From Aliiroseovarius sp. Z3 (GTDB lineage: Bacteria; Pseudomonadota; Alphaproteobacteria; Rhodobacterales; Rhodobacteraceae): a DNA stretch of 64,000 bases. The stretch is from contig NZ_JAFMZK010000006.1 of NCBI RefSeq assembly GCF_029105185.1, positions 1-64,000 of the forward strand, read 5' to 3'. Under the pieces are notes generated by a model. It saw only the letters and a list, made by a program, of their open reading frames with translations. It had not been told where the DNA came from and did no database searches. Positions 34,919 through 44,150 of this stretch are shown here, piece by piece; positions within the stretch are counted from its first letter, which is position 1, and every line of letters starts with the position of its first letter. The translations under genes and the position numbers were made by a program.

Positions 34919-37900
34919 CTAAAGGTCGATCTCGATCTCGCCGTCCGGGTCAGCGGCCCTGCTTTGGCATAAGATCATGCTTTCGCTGCGCTGGGCGTTG
35001 GACAAAACGAAGTCGCGGTGTTCGACATCGCCCGCGATAACGCCGCATTTGCAGACGCCACAGATACCGTCCGAGCATTTGACATCGACATGTATGCCCG
35101 CAGCGTTCAGGGCATCTGCCGCGGTTTCGTCATCGGCCACCACAATCCGTCGCCCATTTTTGAGCTTAAGGGTGAACGGGTGATTTTCGTAGTCGGGCTG
35201 TTCAGGTGGACTGAAGTATTCCAGATGGCGCGCGGCTTCCGGGATCCCCTGCCGTTCTGCAGCCTCCATCACCGCCGACATGTAGCGGTCGCCCCCACAG
35301 CAATAGACATGGGTGCCATCGGGTGGGTTCAACAAGATCGCATCGAAGTCGGCCCGCGTATCTTCATCCGAGAAATGAAAATGCACACGGTCTGACCATG
35401 GCATCGCGGCAAGATCGTCCAGAAATCCGGCATCTGCCCGTCGACTGGCCGAGTAATGCAGCACGAAATCCGCGCCGATGGCGTGCAGGCGGTGGGCAAA
35501 AGCGATCATCGGTGTCACGCCTATCCCGCCGCCCATCAGGAATGTCTTGGTGGCGCTTTCGTTCAGTTCAAAGTGGTTGATTGGCTTGGCGACAAAGACC
35601 TTTCGCCCCTCGGAAAATATCCGATGAAGCAAAGCCGACCCGCCGCGCCCTTCTGGTTCACGCAATACGCCGATCTGATAGGTCATACGGTCCGCCGGAT
35701 CACCGGACAGAGAGTATTGGCGCAGAAAATCGGGCGACACCAACACATCCAGATGTGCGCCCGCTGTCCATTGGGGAAGCGGCGCGCCATTGAGGGAAGA
35801 CAGCTCGTATTTTGTCACGCTTTCGGTCATCGGTTCGACGCGGTTCACCACCAGTTGAACCACTGGCGCATCGTCAGGGACGGTATAGCGGTGGATCATG
35901 GACACGTCGCCCGTCGCCAACCGTGCGCGGTATTCGCTGGCTGGAATCATGGCCTGATAGGCCGCGATACCCGCCTCGCGATCCATCGGGAAAGGATAGG
36001 GATAGGGCGGAGGAGCGAGGGGGGCCGGATACACCGCCAGCGTCTGATCATTGTATTTCAGGTTCAGTTCACGGGTCAGCCCACGCCGATTCACCGGGTC
36101 TTCTGTCGGGTGATACCCGCCATCCGGGCCGAGTTTCAGATCCCACCACCATTTCTTCGTGTCGTTCAGCTCTCCGTTCCCGACTGCGTCATCCAGTCTG
36201 GCCAACACCGGGGCCGCACCCGGCAGGTTCGAGGCCGCCCAACGGAACGGCGCTTGCGCAAACAGACCTTCAAGGTTCCACGGGCAGGTTTTCATGCAGC
36301 GCCCACACATCGCGCCGCCGGGCTGGGTCACGCGAAAGGTGGTGCATTTCTGGCTGTCGGACTTCCATATCTCATAGCCGTTGAACATCAGCTTCGGCCC
36401 GGCCGTGATCGCGCCTGACGGACATTCCCGCGCGCATTTGTTACAGGAGTTGCAAAACCGTTGCAGACCGAAATCAATCGGCTTGTCATGGGCCATCGGC
36501 ATATCGGTCGTCACCACCCCGGATTTAAGGCGCGGGCCAAGATATGGGTTCAGGATCACCTCGCCGATCCGGCTGACCTCTCCCAATCCCGCCAGCAGCA
36601 AAAGCGGCGGCTGAAGAACGGTGCCGTCCATCACGGTATGCGCCTTGGCAGAGTAGCCAAGGTTGCGGATCTGCTGCGCAATCACGCCGCCAATCAGCGA
36701 GAACCTCAGATAGGCGCGCATGGATTGGCTGACGGCAATCCAGTCGTCGCCCGACGCGCCTTCCATCGTTTCAAAGCCCTGATCCACGATCATCGAGATC
36801 GCCTGATCATGCGCGGGCGTTATTTCGGCCCCCGTCGCGTCGTGGCTGTACCACGTCCAGTCGGGGCAACGGCTGGTGCCGACCGCGTCGATGCCAAGGA
36901 AATAGCAGGCGGCTTTCAGAGCATTGGCGTTGTCGACCAGATCGGCAGGTCGGCTGGCCGGATCCGCGATGGGCCCGTCTTGCAGTGGCGTCAGCAATCC
37001 CAATGCGCGGCGCTGGGCATAGCTGGGCGCGGCCTTACGCACATACAAGCCGCCGGATGAATGTTCTTGCAGATGTTTCCCCATATCCCCGAACTGGGCA
37101 CGGGCGAACATGTCGGCGCGTTTCGGAACGCGGGCGACGTTGGCTTCGTCAATGTAAGTGGTCGGAGTGTCCACCCGTTTCAGACGTTCGAACGGATGGG
37201 CACCCATTGCATAATCGCGCTTGGCAAAGGGATCGCGGTTCAGGGCGGATTTCGTGGTCTTCGTGCCCAGCCACCATGACGGGCCGTTGATCCGGTGCCA
37301 GGGTTGTTGTGACATAGGGGCAAGAGGTTCGTCGGGCGCGAGGGCCATTTCCGTCGTCACGGCGGCCAACCCGAACCGGGGGCCGATCCAGGGTGCAACA
37401 AGTTGTCCGTTTTCCACGGTGGCCAGCCCGCCTGCCACAGCCAGCCGATGCAAATCCACATCTGTTGCGGCCCCGGTATGCGCCTTGGCATCAAAGCCCA
37501 GAAGTCGGATGTAGTTTGCGATGACAATGGCGGTCTCGGCCCCCAACAGGCAGGCACGCTGCTTCTGTGTGTCCATGATCCAGTCGGCGCCGGGTTCGTC
37601 CGGCCTGGGGTCGCGGTGGTGTTCATACAGAAACACGATTGCATGCCGGTGGCTGCTGATCGGACGGGGCGTTGACTTAAGGCTATCGCGCAGCTCGGCC
37701 ATCAATGTGTCAATGCCAGCAGCCAGGGTGCGCACTTCGCGGTGATCCAGTGATGTGACCAGCGCCTCGATATTGGGGTTGATGATCGGCTGGCTGAGAA
37801 GATCATCCGAATTCAACTCCGAGATGCCCACCATGGACGCATCCGAGAAATAGCCAAATGCTTTCAGATGTTCACTTCGTTCCACCGGATCACCCGGGAT

Positions 37901-38125
37901 GGTTGCCCGTGCCGGGTTCACATCCCCATCGCGGATGGCATCCAATGCTGCCTGATAGGGGGCCATGGCGTTGACGATGCTGTCTGGCCTGTCCGGGCGG
38001 CTGAAACTGACAGGCGCCAATCCGGGGATATCGGACAGGTCGGGCGCGCGGCGTACCCGAAGCAAATCTTCAAGCGGGTATGGCCCCAAATGCACCGGGC
38101 GGTTCCGGGTCGAGAAAAGCCGCAT
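34919..38125 (-). CDS. self-sufficient reductive dehalogenase fused to FMN/[2Fe-2S] reductase
   Basis: A 1068-aa multidomain protein. The first ~640 residues form a cobalamin-type reductive dehalogenase: two [4Fe-4S] motifs (CNSCNKCARECP near 558-569; CGRCMKTCPWN near 605-615) close the core, with the RdhA-type segment YEIWKSDSQKCTTFR between them. Then comes a phthalate-dioxygenase-reductase-like module: FMN motif RQYSLSGDP (~800), NAD(P) motif GGGIGVTPM (~862) and plant-type [2Fe-2S] CSDGICGVC (~1017-1025). This is the architecture of catabolic NpRdhA and BhbA, which remove ortho halogens from halophenols with NADPH. No Tat signal or RdhB anchor is seen, so it should be cytoplasmic. It follows the sulfatase gene by 2 bases; a 59-codon upstream extension was rejected. 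Confidence 0.88.
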   Translation of the reverse strand: MRLFSTRNRPVHLGPYPLEDLLRVRRAPDLSDIPGLAPVSFSRPDRPDSIVNAMAPYQAALDAIRDGDVNPARATIPGDPVERSEHLKAFGYFSDASMVGISELNSDDLLSQPIINPNIEALVTSLDHREVRTLAAGIDTLMAELRDSLKSTPRPISSHRHAIVFLYEHHRDPRPDEPGADWIMDTQKQRACLLGAETAIVIANYIRLLGFDAKAHTGAATDVDLHRLAVAGGLATVENGQLVAPWIGPRFGLAAVTTEMALAPDEPLAPMSQQPWHRINGPSWWLGTKTTKSALNRDPFAKRDYAMGAHPFERLKRVDTPTTYIDEANVARVPKRADMFARAQFGDMGKHLQEHSSGGLYVRKAAPSYAQRRALGLLTPLQDGPIADPASRPADLVDNANALKAACYFLGIDAVGTSRCPDWTWYSHDATGAEITPAHDQAISMIVDQGFETMEGASGDDWIAVSQSMRAYLRFSLIGGVIAQQIRNLGYSAKAHTVMDGTVLQPPLLLLAGLGEVSRIGEVILNPYLGPRLKSGVVTTDMPMAHDKPIDFGLQRFCNSCNKCARECPSGAITAGPKLMFNGYEIWKSDSQKCTTFRVTQPGGAMCGRCMKTCPWNLEGLFAQAPFRWAASNLPGAAPVLARLDDAVGNGELNDTKKWWWDLKLGPDGGYHPTEDPVNRRGLTRELNLKYNDQTLAVYPAPLAPPPYPYPFPMDREAGIAAYQAMIPASEYRARLATGDVSMIHRYTVPDDAPVVQLVVNRVEPMTESVTKYELSSLNGAPLPQWTAGAHLDVLVSPDFLRQYSLSGDPADRMTYQIGVLREPEGRGGSALLHRIFSEGRKVFVAKPINHFELNESATKTFLMGGGIGVTPMIAFAHRLHAIGADFVLHYSASRRADAGFLDDLAAMPWSDRVHFHFSDEDTRADFDAILLNPPDGTHVYCCGGDRYMSAVMEAAERQGIPEAARHLEYFSPPEQPDYENHPFTLKLKNGRRIVVADDETAADALNAAGIHVDVKCSDGICGVCKCGVIAGDVEHRDFVLSNAQRSESMILCQSRAADPDGEIEIDL

Positions 38126-38127
38126 GG

Positions 38128-39783
38128 TCAGGCCTTGCCGACCGGCGTCGCCTTGCCGGAATAGGCGGCGAGGTATTCCTCGGGGATGTCCTCGTCTCCG
38201 AAAAGACCCAGAAGGATACCGACTTTTCCCGAGCCACCCTTGCGCCGTGTCATGATTTGCGCATCCGATACGGTGGTGCGCTGGGATTGCCGACGCGCCC
38301 AATTGTGGAGATAGGTATAGAGCGTCTTGATTACCTCGGTATGGTCGTCCGAAGCGCCAAGATCGACCAGTTCGTCAGGGTCATTTTCCAGATCAAACAG
38401 CATCGGGCGGAACCCACCCTCGGCATGCATCATCTTCCAGCGGTCGGTGACGACCATGAACAGGCGGCAATCCTTTGGATCCAGCCCCAGTCTGGTGGCT
38501 GCGCCCGAGGTGGAAAAATCATACTCGCTGATCGCATAGTCCCGCCACGCCACTTCGTGCCCGCCCAGCAGCGGCAGCAGCGAGCGGCCTTCAAGGATGT
38601 GATCCGGCACTTCGCCGCCCGCCATCTCGACAAAGGTCGCAGCTAGGTCGATCTGTTCCACCAGCCTGTTGCAAACTGTTCCGCGGGTCGTATCTGCTGT
38701 GGGTCGCGGGTCGGCGATGATCAGCGGCACCCGCACGGATGGGTCGTGGAACAAGTCCTTTTCCCCCATCCAGTGGTCCCCCAGATAATCCCCGTGATCC
38801 GATGTCAGAACGATGACGGTGTTGTCGGTCTGCCCGCTCTCATCAAGATAATCCAGAAGCCGGCCCAGCTGGTCGTCGCATTGCTTGATGAGCCCCATAT
38901 AGGCGGGGATGACGGTTTCGCGCACCTTGTCGCGGGAAAAGGCGGTGCCGATGCCACCTTCCATGTAAGCGCCATAAACCGGGTGAGGATCGCGGCGTTC
39001 GTCTTCCGACCGGACCACTGGCTTGATGTGATTGTGGCCATACATATCGTTGTAAGGCGCGGGCACGATATAGGGCCAGTGGGGCTTGATGAAACTCACA
39101 TGGGCACACCATGGGGCTTTGCCCTTCTGCGCTTCAATGAAGTCGATGGTGCGTGACGTGAGCCACGGTGTTTCGCTGTCTTGTTCACGGATGTTGGCAG
39201 GCTTGTTGGCGTGCATCATCAGAAAGCCGGACGCGATGTCGCCCTCGTCCGTCACGCCTGCATTGGCATTGTCATGCCACGGGTTATCAGACGGGTATCC
39301 TTTTGCCTTGAGGTATTCGTTGTAGGGCGAGCGTTTCTGGTCGTAGAACCCTGCCGGACCCTCGGCCCACAACCCGTCATCTCGGATCCAGACATCAAAG
39401 CCGCATTCCTCGACCCGTGCGCCGATCACGCTGTCTGGTGACAGACCCAGCCGGGCCATCCCTTCGGCATCGGCTTTCATATGGGTTTTGCCGATCAGCC
39501 AGCAGCCCATGCCCGCCTTTCGCAGATGATCGCCCATCGTCATTTCGCCGACCTTCAGCGGGAAGTTGTTGAACGACGCACCGTGCGAAGAGACATAGCG
39601 ACCGGTATAGGTGCTCATCCGGCTGGCACCACAGACGGGGGACTGGCAGTAAGCGCGATCAAATCGAACGCCCCGCGCGGCCACGCGGTCGAAGTTCGGT
39701 GTCTTCAGCGTCGGGTGTCCCGCACAGCTGAGGTAATCGAACCGCAACTGGTCATACATGATGAAAAGGATGTTTGGAGCCAT
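38128..39783 (-). CDS. sulfatase / phosphonate monoester hydrolase-type enzyme
   Basis: An alkaline-phosphatase-superfamily hydrolase of 551 aa. Metal-site D11-Q12 (MYDQLRFD), the formylglycine motif C51-G-A-S-R55 (CxAxR), GRYVSSHG after it, and SDHGDYLGDH in the second half. The C-terminal layout (FDLENDPDELVDL, then a helical LHNWARRQSQRTTV tail) recalls phosphonate monoester hydrolase/arylsulfatase enzymes. No signal peptide is present, so it is probably cytoplasmic. GGAGGAGG precedes the ATG at 39783. It is the first gene of an operon with the reductive dehalogenase, which suggests it removes a sulfate or phospho ester from a halogenated aromatic. Confidence 0.85.
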   Translation of the reverse strand: MAPNILFIMYDQLRFDYLSCAGHPTLKTPNFDRVAARGVRFDRAYCQSPVCGASRMSTYTGRYVSSHGASFNNFPLKVGEMTMGDHLRKAGMGCWLIGKTHMKADAEGMARLGLSPDSVIGARVEECGFDVWIRDDGLWAEGPAGFYDQKRSPYNEYLKAKGYPSDNPWHDNANAGVTDEGDIASGFLMMHANKPANIREQDSETPWLTSRTIDFIEAQKGKAPWCAHVSFIKPHWPYIVPAPYNDMYGHNHIKPVVRSEDERRDPHPVYGAYMEGGIGTAFSRDKVRETVIPAYMGLIKQCDDQLGRLLDYLDESGQTDNTVIVLTSDHGDYLGDHWMGEKDLFHDPSVRVPLIIADPRPTADTTRGTVCNRLVEQIDLAATFVEMAGGEVPDHILEGRSLLPLLGGHEVAWRDYAISEYDFSTSGAATRLGLDPKDCRLFMVVTDRWKMMHAEGGFRPMLFDLENDPDELVDLGASDDHTEVIKTLYTYLHNWARRQSQRTTVSDAQIMTRRKGGSGKVGILLGLFGDEDIPEEYLAAYSGKATPVGKA

Positions 39784-39859
39784 GCCCGTGCCTCCTCCGG
39801 CATATCATTCTGTTCGCAATGGAATCAGTTGAGCATGGAAGGAAAGAGGGCGCTACCCC

Positions 39860-39878
39860 ATATTGGATTCAATATCCA
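39860..39878 (-). promoter_or_regulatory. GntR-like operator dyad upstream of sulfatase-dehalogenase operon
   Basis: Overlapping inverted repeats: ATATTG-GATT-CAATAT (39860-39875) and TGGAT-TCAAT-ATCCA (39864-39878). They lie about 77-95 bases before the sulfatase start, in the 132-base region shared with the coiled-coil gene. The ATTG-N4-CAAT form is like operators of FCD/GntR regulators. No regulator gene is adjacent. Confidence 0.45.
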
Positions 39879-39915
39879 TTCTTGACGAAGAGCCGATGGA
39901 GTTTTCGAACGACCG

Positions 39916-40245
39916 TCAGGTCGCCTGCTGAACCCGCTCGATATAGGCGCGAAGCTCACCTGCTTCCTGCCGGGCGTCGCGCAGACCATCCATGGCGGCG
40001 CTTAGCTCTGCTTCGGTTTGTTGCAGTTGGTTGGACATTTCCGCTTCGCGTTGTTGTAGATAGGTCATGGCCTGATCGCGGGTTTCTTCCGCTTCGTGAA
40101 GGGCTTGCGCCATCTTGTCCAGTTCATCCATTTCCGTTCCGGCGACGTGAACGAACCGATGGATCAGCCAATGGGTGAACCACCCAAGCGCGAAGGCCAC
40201 GAACAGGATAATGGCGGTGACGATGATAAACTCGGTTCTGTTCAT
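39916..40245 (-). CDS. membrane-anchored coiled-coil protein
   Basis: A 109-aa protein of unknown function. One N-terminal transmembrane helix (FIIVTAIILFVAFALGWFTHWLIH) is followed by a charged, Glu/Gln-rich segment (about 38-105) with a heptad-like pattern predicted to form a coiled coil. It lies 23 bases downstream of the OmpA-family gene on the same strand, so a role in the envelope is likely. I recognise no named family. Confidence 0.75.
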   Translation of the reverse strand: MNRTEFIIVTAIILFVAFALGWFTHWLIHRFVHVAGTEMDELDKMAQALHEAEETRDQAMTYLQQREAEMSNQLQQTEAELSAAMDGLRDARQEAGELRAYIERVQQAT

Positions 40246-40268
40246 CGTGGATGGTCCTTGTCTGGTGC

Positions 40269-42380
40269 CTAGCGCTCGGGGCGCGGTTGGGGGCGGGTGT
40301 CATCAGTTTCGGGCGTGAATACGTCAACGCCGCTGTAGGGCGGGGCCTCGGCGTCTTGCGCCGCGTCCCCGTCTGGTGCGTCGGGATCAGCTTCACCAGC
40401 GTCAGAATCCGAGGGTGCGGTACCCTCAGCGCCGGTGTCAGCATCGGCATCCGGGGTCGTGCCGTCATCAGGCGCTGATGATGGTTCATCTGTTTCACCT
40501 GTCTCGCCCGCGTCAGTGGTCCCATCCTGATCTGTGTCAGCATCGCTGACTTTCGCTTCGGACGTGTCCAGCAGGCGGAACTCGATCCGGCGGTTGGCTT
40601 CGCGACCGTCTTCGGTGCCGTTATCGGCAATCGGGTCCGCCTCGCCATAGCCCTGAGCGGTCAGGTTCGTTGTCAAAATGCGTCGCGTCAGAAGCGCGTT
40701 CAAAACGGCCTGCGCCCGGCTTTGTGACAGGGCAAGGTTCATTTCCTCGCGCCCCTGACTGTCGGTATAGCCCTGAATTTCCATCCGCACATCCACGCAA
40801 TCTTTCATGGCTTCTGCGATCTCGTCGATGATTCCGGCGGCCGAGGCTTCGATATTCGCCGACCCGGGGGCAAATGTAATCTTCTGTTTGGCCAGGATCG
40901 CATTGATCGTGGCGGCGCATTGTTCGGGGCTGGGCAGCGCATGGCGCGGATCAAGTTCTTCCTGATAATCCACATTGACCTGAAAGTTCTCAGATGCACC
41001 CAGTTTTTCGCTTAGAATGCGCGAGACCGAGTCGCTTGCGTCCGGGTCGCCGGTAACGCCACGAATGTCCACGACCTCGGGCTGAACCACAACCGACCCG
41101 CTGGATAGAAACGAAAGCGCCTCCAACCCGGCCAGCACACGGGTCGGCCAGTCATTCGGCAATTCACTGTCCAGCCGTGTAGCCGGATACACATTGCCTG
41201 ATCCGAACTTTGCCCGGGCGAAACTTTCAGTGGCACTGCGCAAGGTTTCGTCCGTCAGGCGGCCCCGCATCTGCAACAACCCTTCCGGGCTGCGGGTGGC
41301 GACGAATTCCGGCGGCCCGCTGCCTTCGCCACTGCCGTCGATCTTCACCGGTGCGGGCAGGACCGAATGCAGGGAATACAGGTCTGGCAAGTTGTTCTCC
41401 AACTCGCCCACGATGCGGTCGAACGTGGCTTGCGAGGTGGTGTCGGGGGCGACAAGGGTCACGTCCGCATCCGAGAAGGTGATAGACCCGCCGCCCAACT
41501 CGCTGACCGCGCGAATACCAGTTTCAACCGCGTCCGGCCAATCGGGTGATGGAACACCCAGCCCGATGGTGCAGTTGGCCGCGTCGGTCAGGCCCGCTTC
41601 GGTCGCAGCGGACACGATCCGCGCCCGCCCCACGGTTGTATGGGCAGAACAGGCGTCAAAGCGCGGCCCGTCGTCGTCTATCAGGAACCGCAGGGTGAAC
41701 GGGGTAATCACGGGGCGGGGGGCCGAAATATCAATCGACAAAAGCGCCGTGCGGGGGGCGGCGCGTTTCAGGTCGCGTGCCCATTCGGCTTTCTGCTCCT
41801 CGCTATCTGCCAGAGCGGTGATCGCCACCTTGTCCGCATCCATCGAGATCTTAGAACGCGGCAAAGTCTCTAACGCATAAACGGAGAAGGCCAGCACCTC
41901 GTCCCAGTTTGCAGGCACTGGATAGTCGGCGGTCTCAAGCAGGTCGGTGACATGTGAATCGCGTGCAATCGCATTGACGTCTTTGTTCAGGGCGTCCCTG
42001 TCGGACGCCGCCGGGATCAGTCCGATCATCGAAATACCGGCATCATTGCGCAAGATCTCGATCGAAAAGCGTGGCGGCTTGATCGCTTCGGCCGCCGGGA
42101 TCGTCACATTGTCGATGACGCGTGTCGAATCGACGATCTTGCCAGCGGCAGCAAGTGCGCGGAACCGGGCGGCTTCATTGGGGGCCACACCGGACAGGAT
42201 CACCTGAAGCCCGTCTGCTTCGACACTGGCCCATTCATGGCCCTGCAGAAAAAGCTCGCTTGTAACGCCGTCCTGCGATGTTGTCTCGATCGCGGAAACG
42301 GCAAGATTGGCTGCGAGAAGCGACACCAATGCAGCGACAAAAAACGAGGCAGGAACCAGAATAACTTGCGAAAGGCGCAT
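40269..42380 (-). CDS. OmpA-family protein with BON-like repeats
   Basis: An envelope protein of 703 aa. It has an N-terminal signal or anchor helix (VILVPASFFVAALVSLLAANLAV), BON-like repeats and a C-terminal OmpA peptidoglycan-binding domain (about 505-625, including ITFAPGSANIEASAAGII, IQGYTDSQGREEMNLALSQSRA and GYGEADPIADN...ANRRIEFRLL). The last ~75 residues are acidic, rich in Asp, Glu, Thr and Pro, and probably disordered. It is likely to tether the envelope to peptidoglycan. It is followed by the coiled-coil membrane protein gene. Confidence 0.85.
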   Translation of the reverse strand: MRLSQVILVPASFFVAALVSLLAANLAVSAIETTSQDGVTSELFLQGHEWASVEADGLQVILSGVAPNEAARFRALAAAGKIVDSTRVIDNVTIPAAEAIKPPRFSIEILRNDAGISMIGLIPAASDRDALNKDVNAIARDSHVTDLLETADYPVPANWDEVLAFSVYALETLPRSKISMDADKVAITALADSEEQKAEWARDLKRAAPRTALLSIDISAPRPVITPFTLRFLIDDDGPRFDACSAHTTVGRARIVSAATEAGLTDAANCTIGLGVPSPDWPDAVETGIRAVSELGGGSITFSDADVTLVAPDTTSQATFDRIVGELENNLPDLYSLHSVLPAPVKIDGSGEGSGPPEFVATRSPEGLLQMRGRLTDETLRSATESFARAKFGSGNVYPATRLDSELPNDWPTRVLAGLEALSFLSSGSVVVQPEVVDIRGVTGDPDASDSVSRILSEKLGASENFQVNVDYQEELDPRHALPSPEQCAATINAILAKQKITFAPGSANIEASAAGIIDEIAEAMKDCVDVRMEIQGYTDSQGREEMNLALSQSRAQAVLNALLTRRILTTNLTAQGYGEADPIADNGTEDGREANRRIEFRLLDTSEAKVSDADTDQDGTTDAGETGETDEPSSAPDDGTTPDADADTGAEGTAPSDSDAGEADPDAPDGDAAQDAEAPPYSGVDVFTPETDDTRPQPRPER

Positions 42381-42444
42381 ACTGAATGGCGTCCGTTATC
42401 TTGTGAATCCTACGCTTCTTAAGGCCTGTCGCAGTTCGGCGCAA

Positions 42445-43413
42445 TCAAAGCAATATCGCAATGGCGAGAAACAGCACAGGGATCAGCCCGGTATTGCGAT
42501 TGGAGCGGAACAGCCGAAGACAGGTCTCGGGATCATCCGTTTTCAATTGTCTCAGCTGCCACATCATGTGCCAGCCCATAAACCAAACACCGCCAAGTGC
42601 GATGGCCAGCAAAAGCGCGTTCGCACCGGGCGCCAAGGCCAAAACCACTGCAAATGCCATGAATACGACGGTCAGTATCTGAAACAGCAGAAGCCATTTT
42701 CTGCTGTTTTCACCAAACAGGCGGGCCGTGGATTTGACGCCGATCAGGGCGTCGTCTTCCGTATCCTGATGGGCATAGATCGTGTCGTAAAACAGTGTCC
42801 ATGCAATGCCTGCGACATAAAGCATCACCGCGGGCCAGCCAAGACTTCCGGTATGCGCCGTCCATGCCAGAAGGGCGCCCCAGTTGAATGCGATGCCGAG
42901 AAAGACCTGTGGCCACCACGTGAATCGCTTGGCGAAGGGATAGATGGCGACCGGCACCAGCGAGATGATGCCCAGCAAAATGGCAGCGCCGTTGAAGGTC
43001 AGCAGAATTCCGAAGGCGATCAGGGCTTGCAGTGCCATCCATATCGCCGCCTGCTGTGTCGTGACTTGTCCCGAGGGGATGGGGCGACTGCGCGTCCGTT
43101 CGACCTGTGCGTCGATGTCGCGATCCGTGATATCGTTCCAGGTGCACCCGGCCCCGCGCATCAACCAAGCGCCTATGGCACACCCCACCATGATCCACAC
43201 ATCCATCCAGCCGAAACGCCCGGTGACATTTGCCGCCAGCAATACGCCCCACCAGCAGGGCAGCAATAGAAGCCATGTACCAATGGGCCGGTCCGCGCGG
43301 CTCAGGCGCAGATACGGGCGGCTCCAGTCCGGGGCGCGATGATCGACCCAATTGCCGGTGTACGCGTCGGACACTCGTCCTTTTGGCTCTGGCATATCGG
43401 CGTTTTGGGTCAT
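42445..43413 (-). CDS. ubiA: 4-hydroxybenzoate polyprenyltransferase
   Basis: Prenylates 4-hydroxybenzoate in ubiquinone synthesis, an inner-membrane enzyme of 322 aa with about eight spans. The first Asp-rich motif is NDITDRDID (in GAGCTWNDITDRDIDAQVERTRSRP) and the second is DTIYAHQDTEDD, both binding Mg-diphosphate. The start has GAGGGGA upstream on the minus strand. It is divergent from rsmE with only 11 bases between the two start codons. Confidence 0.95.
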   Translation of the reverse strand: MTQNADMPEPKGRVSDAYTGNWVDHRAPDWSRPYLRLSRADRPIGTWLLLLPCWWGVLLAANVTGRFGWMDVWIMVGCAIGAWLMRGAGCTWNDITDRDIDAQVERTRSRPIPSGQVTTQQAAIWMALQALIAFGILLTFNGAAILLGIISLVPVAIYPFAKRFTWWPQVFLGIAFNWGALLAWTAHTGSLGWPAVMLYVAGIAWTLFYDTIYAHQDTEDDALIGVKSTARLFGENSRKWLLLFQILTVVFMAFAVVLALAPGANALLLAIALGGVWFMGWHMMWQLRQLKTDDPETCLRLFRSNRNTGLIPVLFLAIAILL

Positions 43414-43424
43414 AGGTTCCCCTC

Positions 43425-44150
43425 ATGAAACAGGCGAAAGTCAGGCTCTATGTAGATCACCCCTTGGCCGAGGGGCAAACCGTTTCGCTGGAACGTGAGC
43501 AGGCGCATTACCTTTTTGGGGTGATGCGGCTGGGCGAAGGCGATCTGGTGGCGCTGTTCAATGGCCGGGACGGAGAGTTCACGGCGCAGGTTGTGGAAGC
43601 CGGGAAGCGCAAGGGTGTTCTGGAATGTCAGGCCCAGTCGCGGCCTTTGCATATGCCCCCCGACCTGTGGCTGTGCTTTGCACCCATCAAGAAGGCGCGC
43701 ACGGATTTCATTGTCGAGAAAGCTGCCGAGATGGGTGCTGCCCTGATCCAGCCGATGCAAACCGAGTTCACGAATTCAGAACGCATCCGACGCGACCGCC
43801 TGCAGGCCCACGCAGTTGAAGCAGCGGAACAATGCGGCGGCACCTATGTGCCCGAGGTCGTCGACCTGATGCGCATGGACAAACTGTTGGATGCGTGGCC
43901 CGAGGATCGCCAAATCATGTTCTGCGACGAGGCGTTGGTGGGCGCGGCCGAGACGCTTTCTGCCGCCAGCGGTCACCGCTGGGCCATCTTCATTGGCCCG
44001 GAAGGCGGGTTTTCGGATCGTGAACGTGCTCGCCTTCACGCGATGGACAATGCCCATCCCGTCAGCCTTGGCCCGCGCATTTTGCGCGCGGATACGGCGG
44101 CGGTGGCGGCAATGACGCTTTGGCAGCAGGCCTTGGGGGACTGGTCGTGA
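43425..44150 (+). CDS. rsmE: 16S rRNA (uracil(1498)-N(3))-methyltransferase
   Basis: A SPOUT-class methyltransferase that modifies U1498 of 16S rRNA with S-adenosylmethionine. The 241-aa product has an N-terminal PUA-like domain (VRLYVDHPLAEGQTVSLEREQAHYLFGVMRL) and the C-terminal trefoil knot with FIGPEGGFSDRERA and LGPRILRADTAAVAAM. The length is typical. Its stop overlaps the GTG start of the GNAT gene (GTGA). Confidence 0.95.
   Translation: MKQAKVRLYVDHPLAEGQTVSLEREQAHYLFGVMRLGEGDLVALFNGRDGEFTAQVVEAGKRKGVLECQAQSRPLHMPPDLWLCFAPIKKARTDFIVEKAAEMGAALIQPMQTEFTNSERIRRDRLQAHAVEAAEQCGGTYVPEVVDLMRMDKLLDAWPEDRQIMFCDEALVGAAETLSAASGHRWAIFIGPEGGFSDRERARLHAMDNAHPVSLGPRILRADTAAVAAMTLWQQALGDWS

Noticed and set aside
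38126-38302. 59-codon upstream extension of the reductive dehalogenase (could suggest a Tat leader)
   Set aside because: It overlaps the sulfatase coding end, has no hydrophobic span, and the ATG at 38125 sits right after the sulfatase stop.
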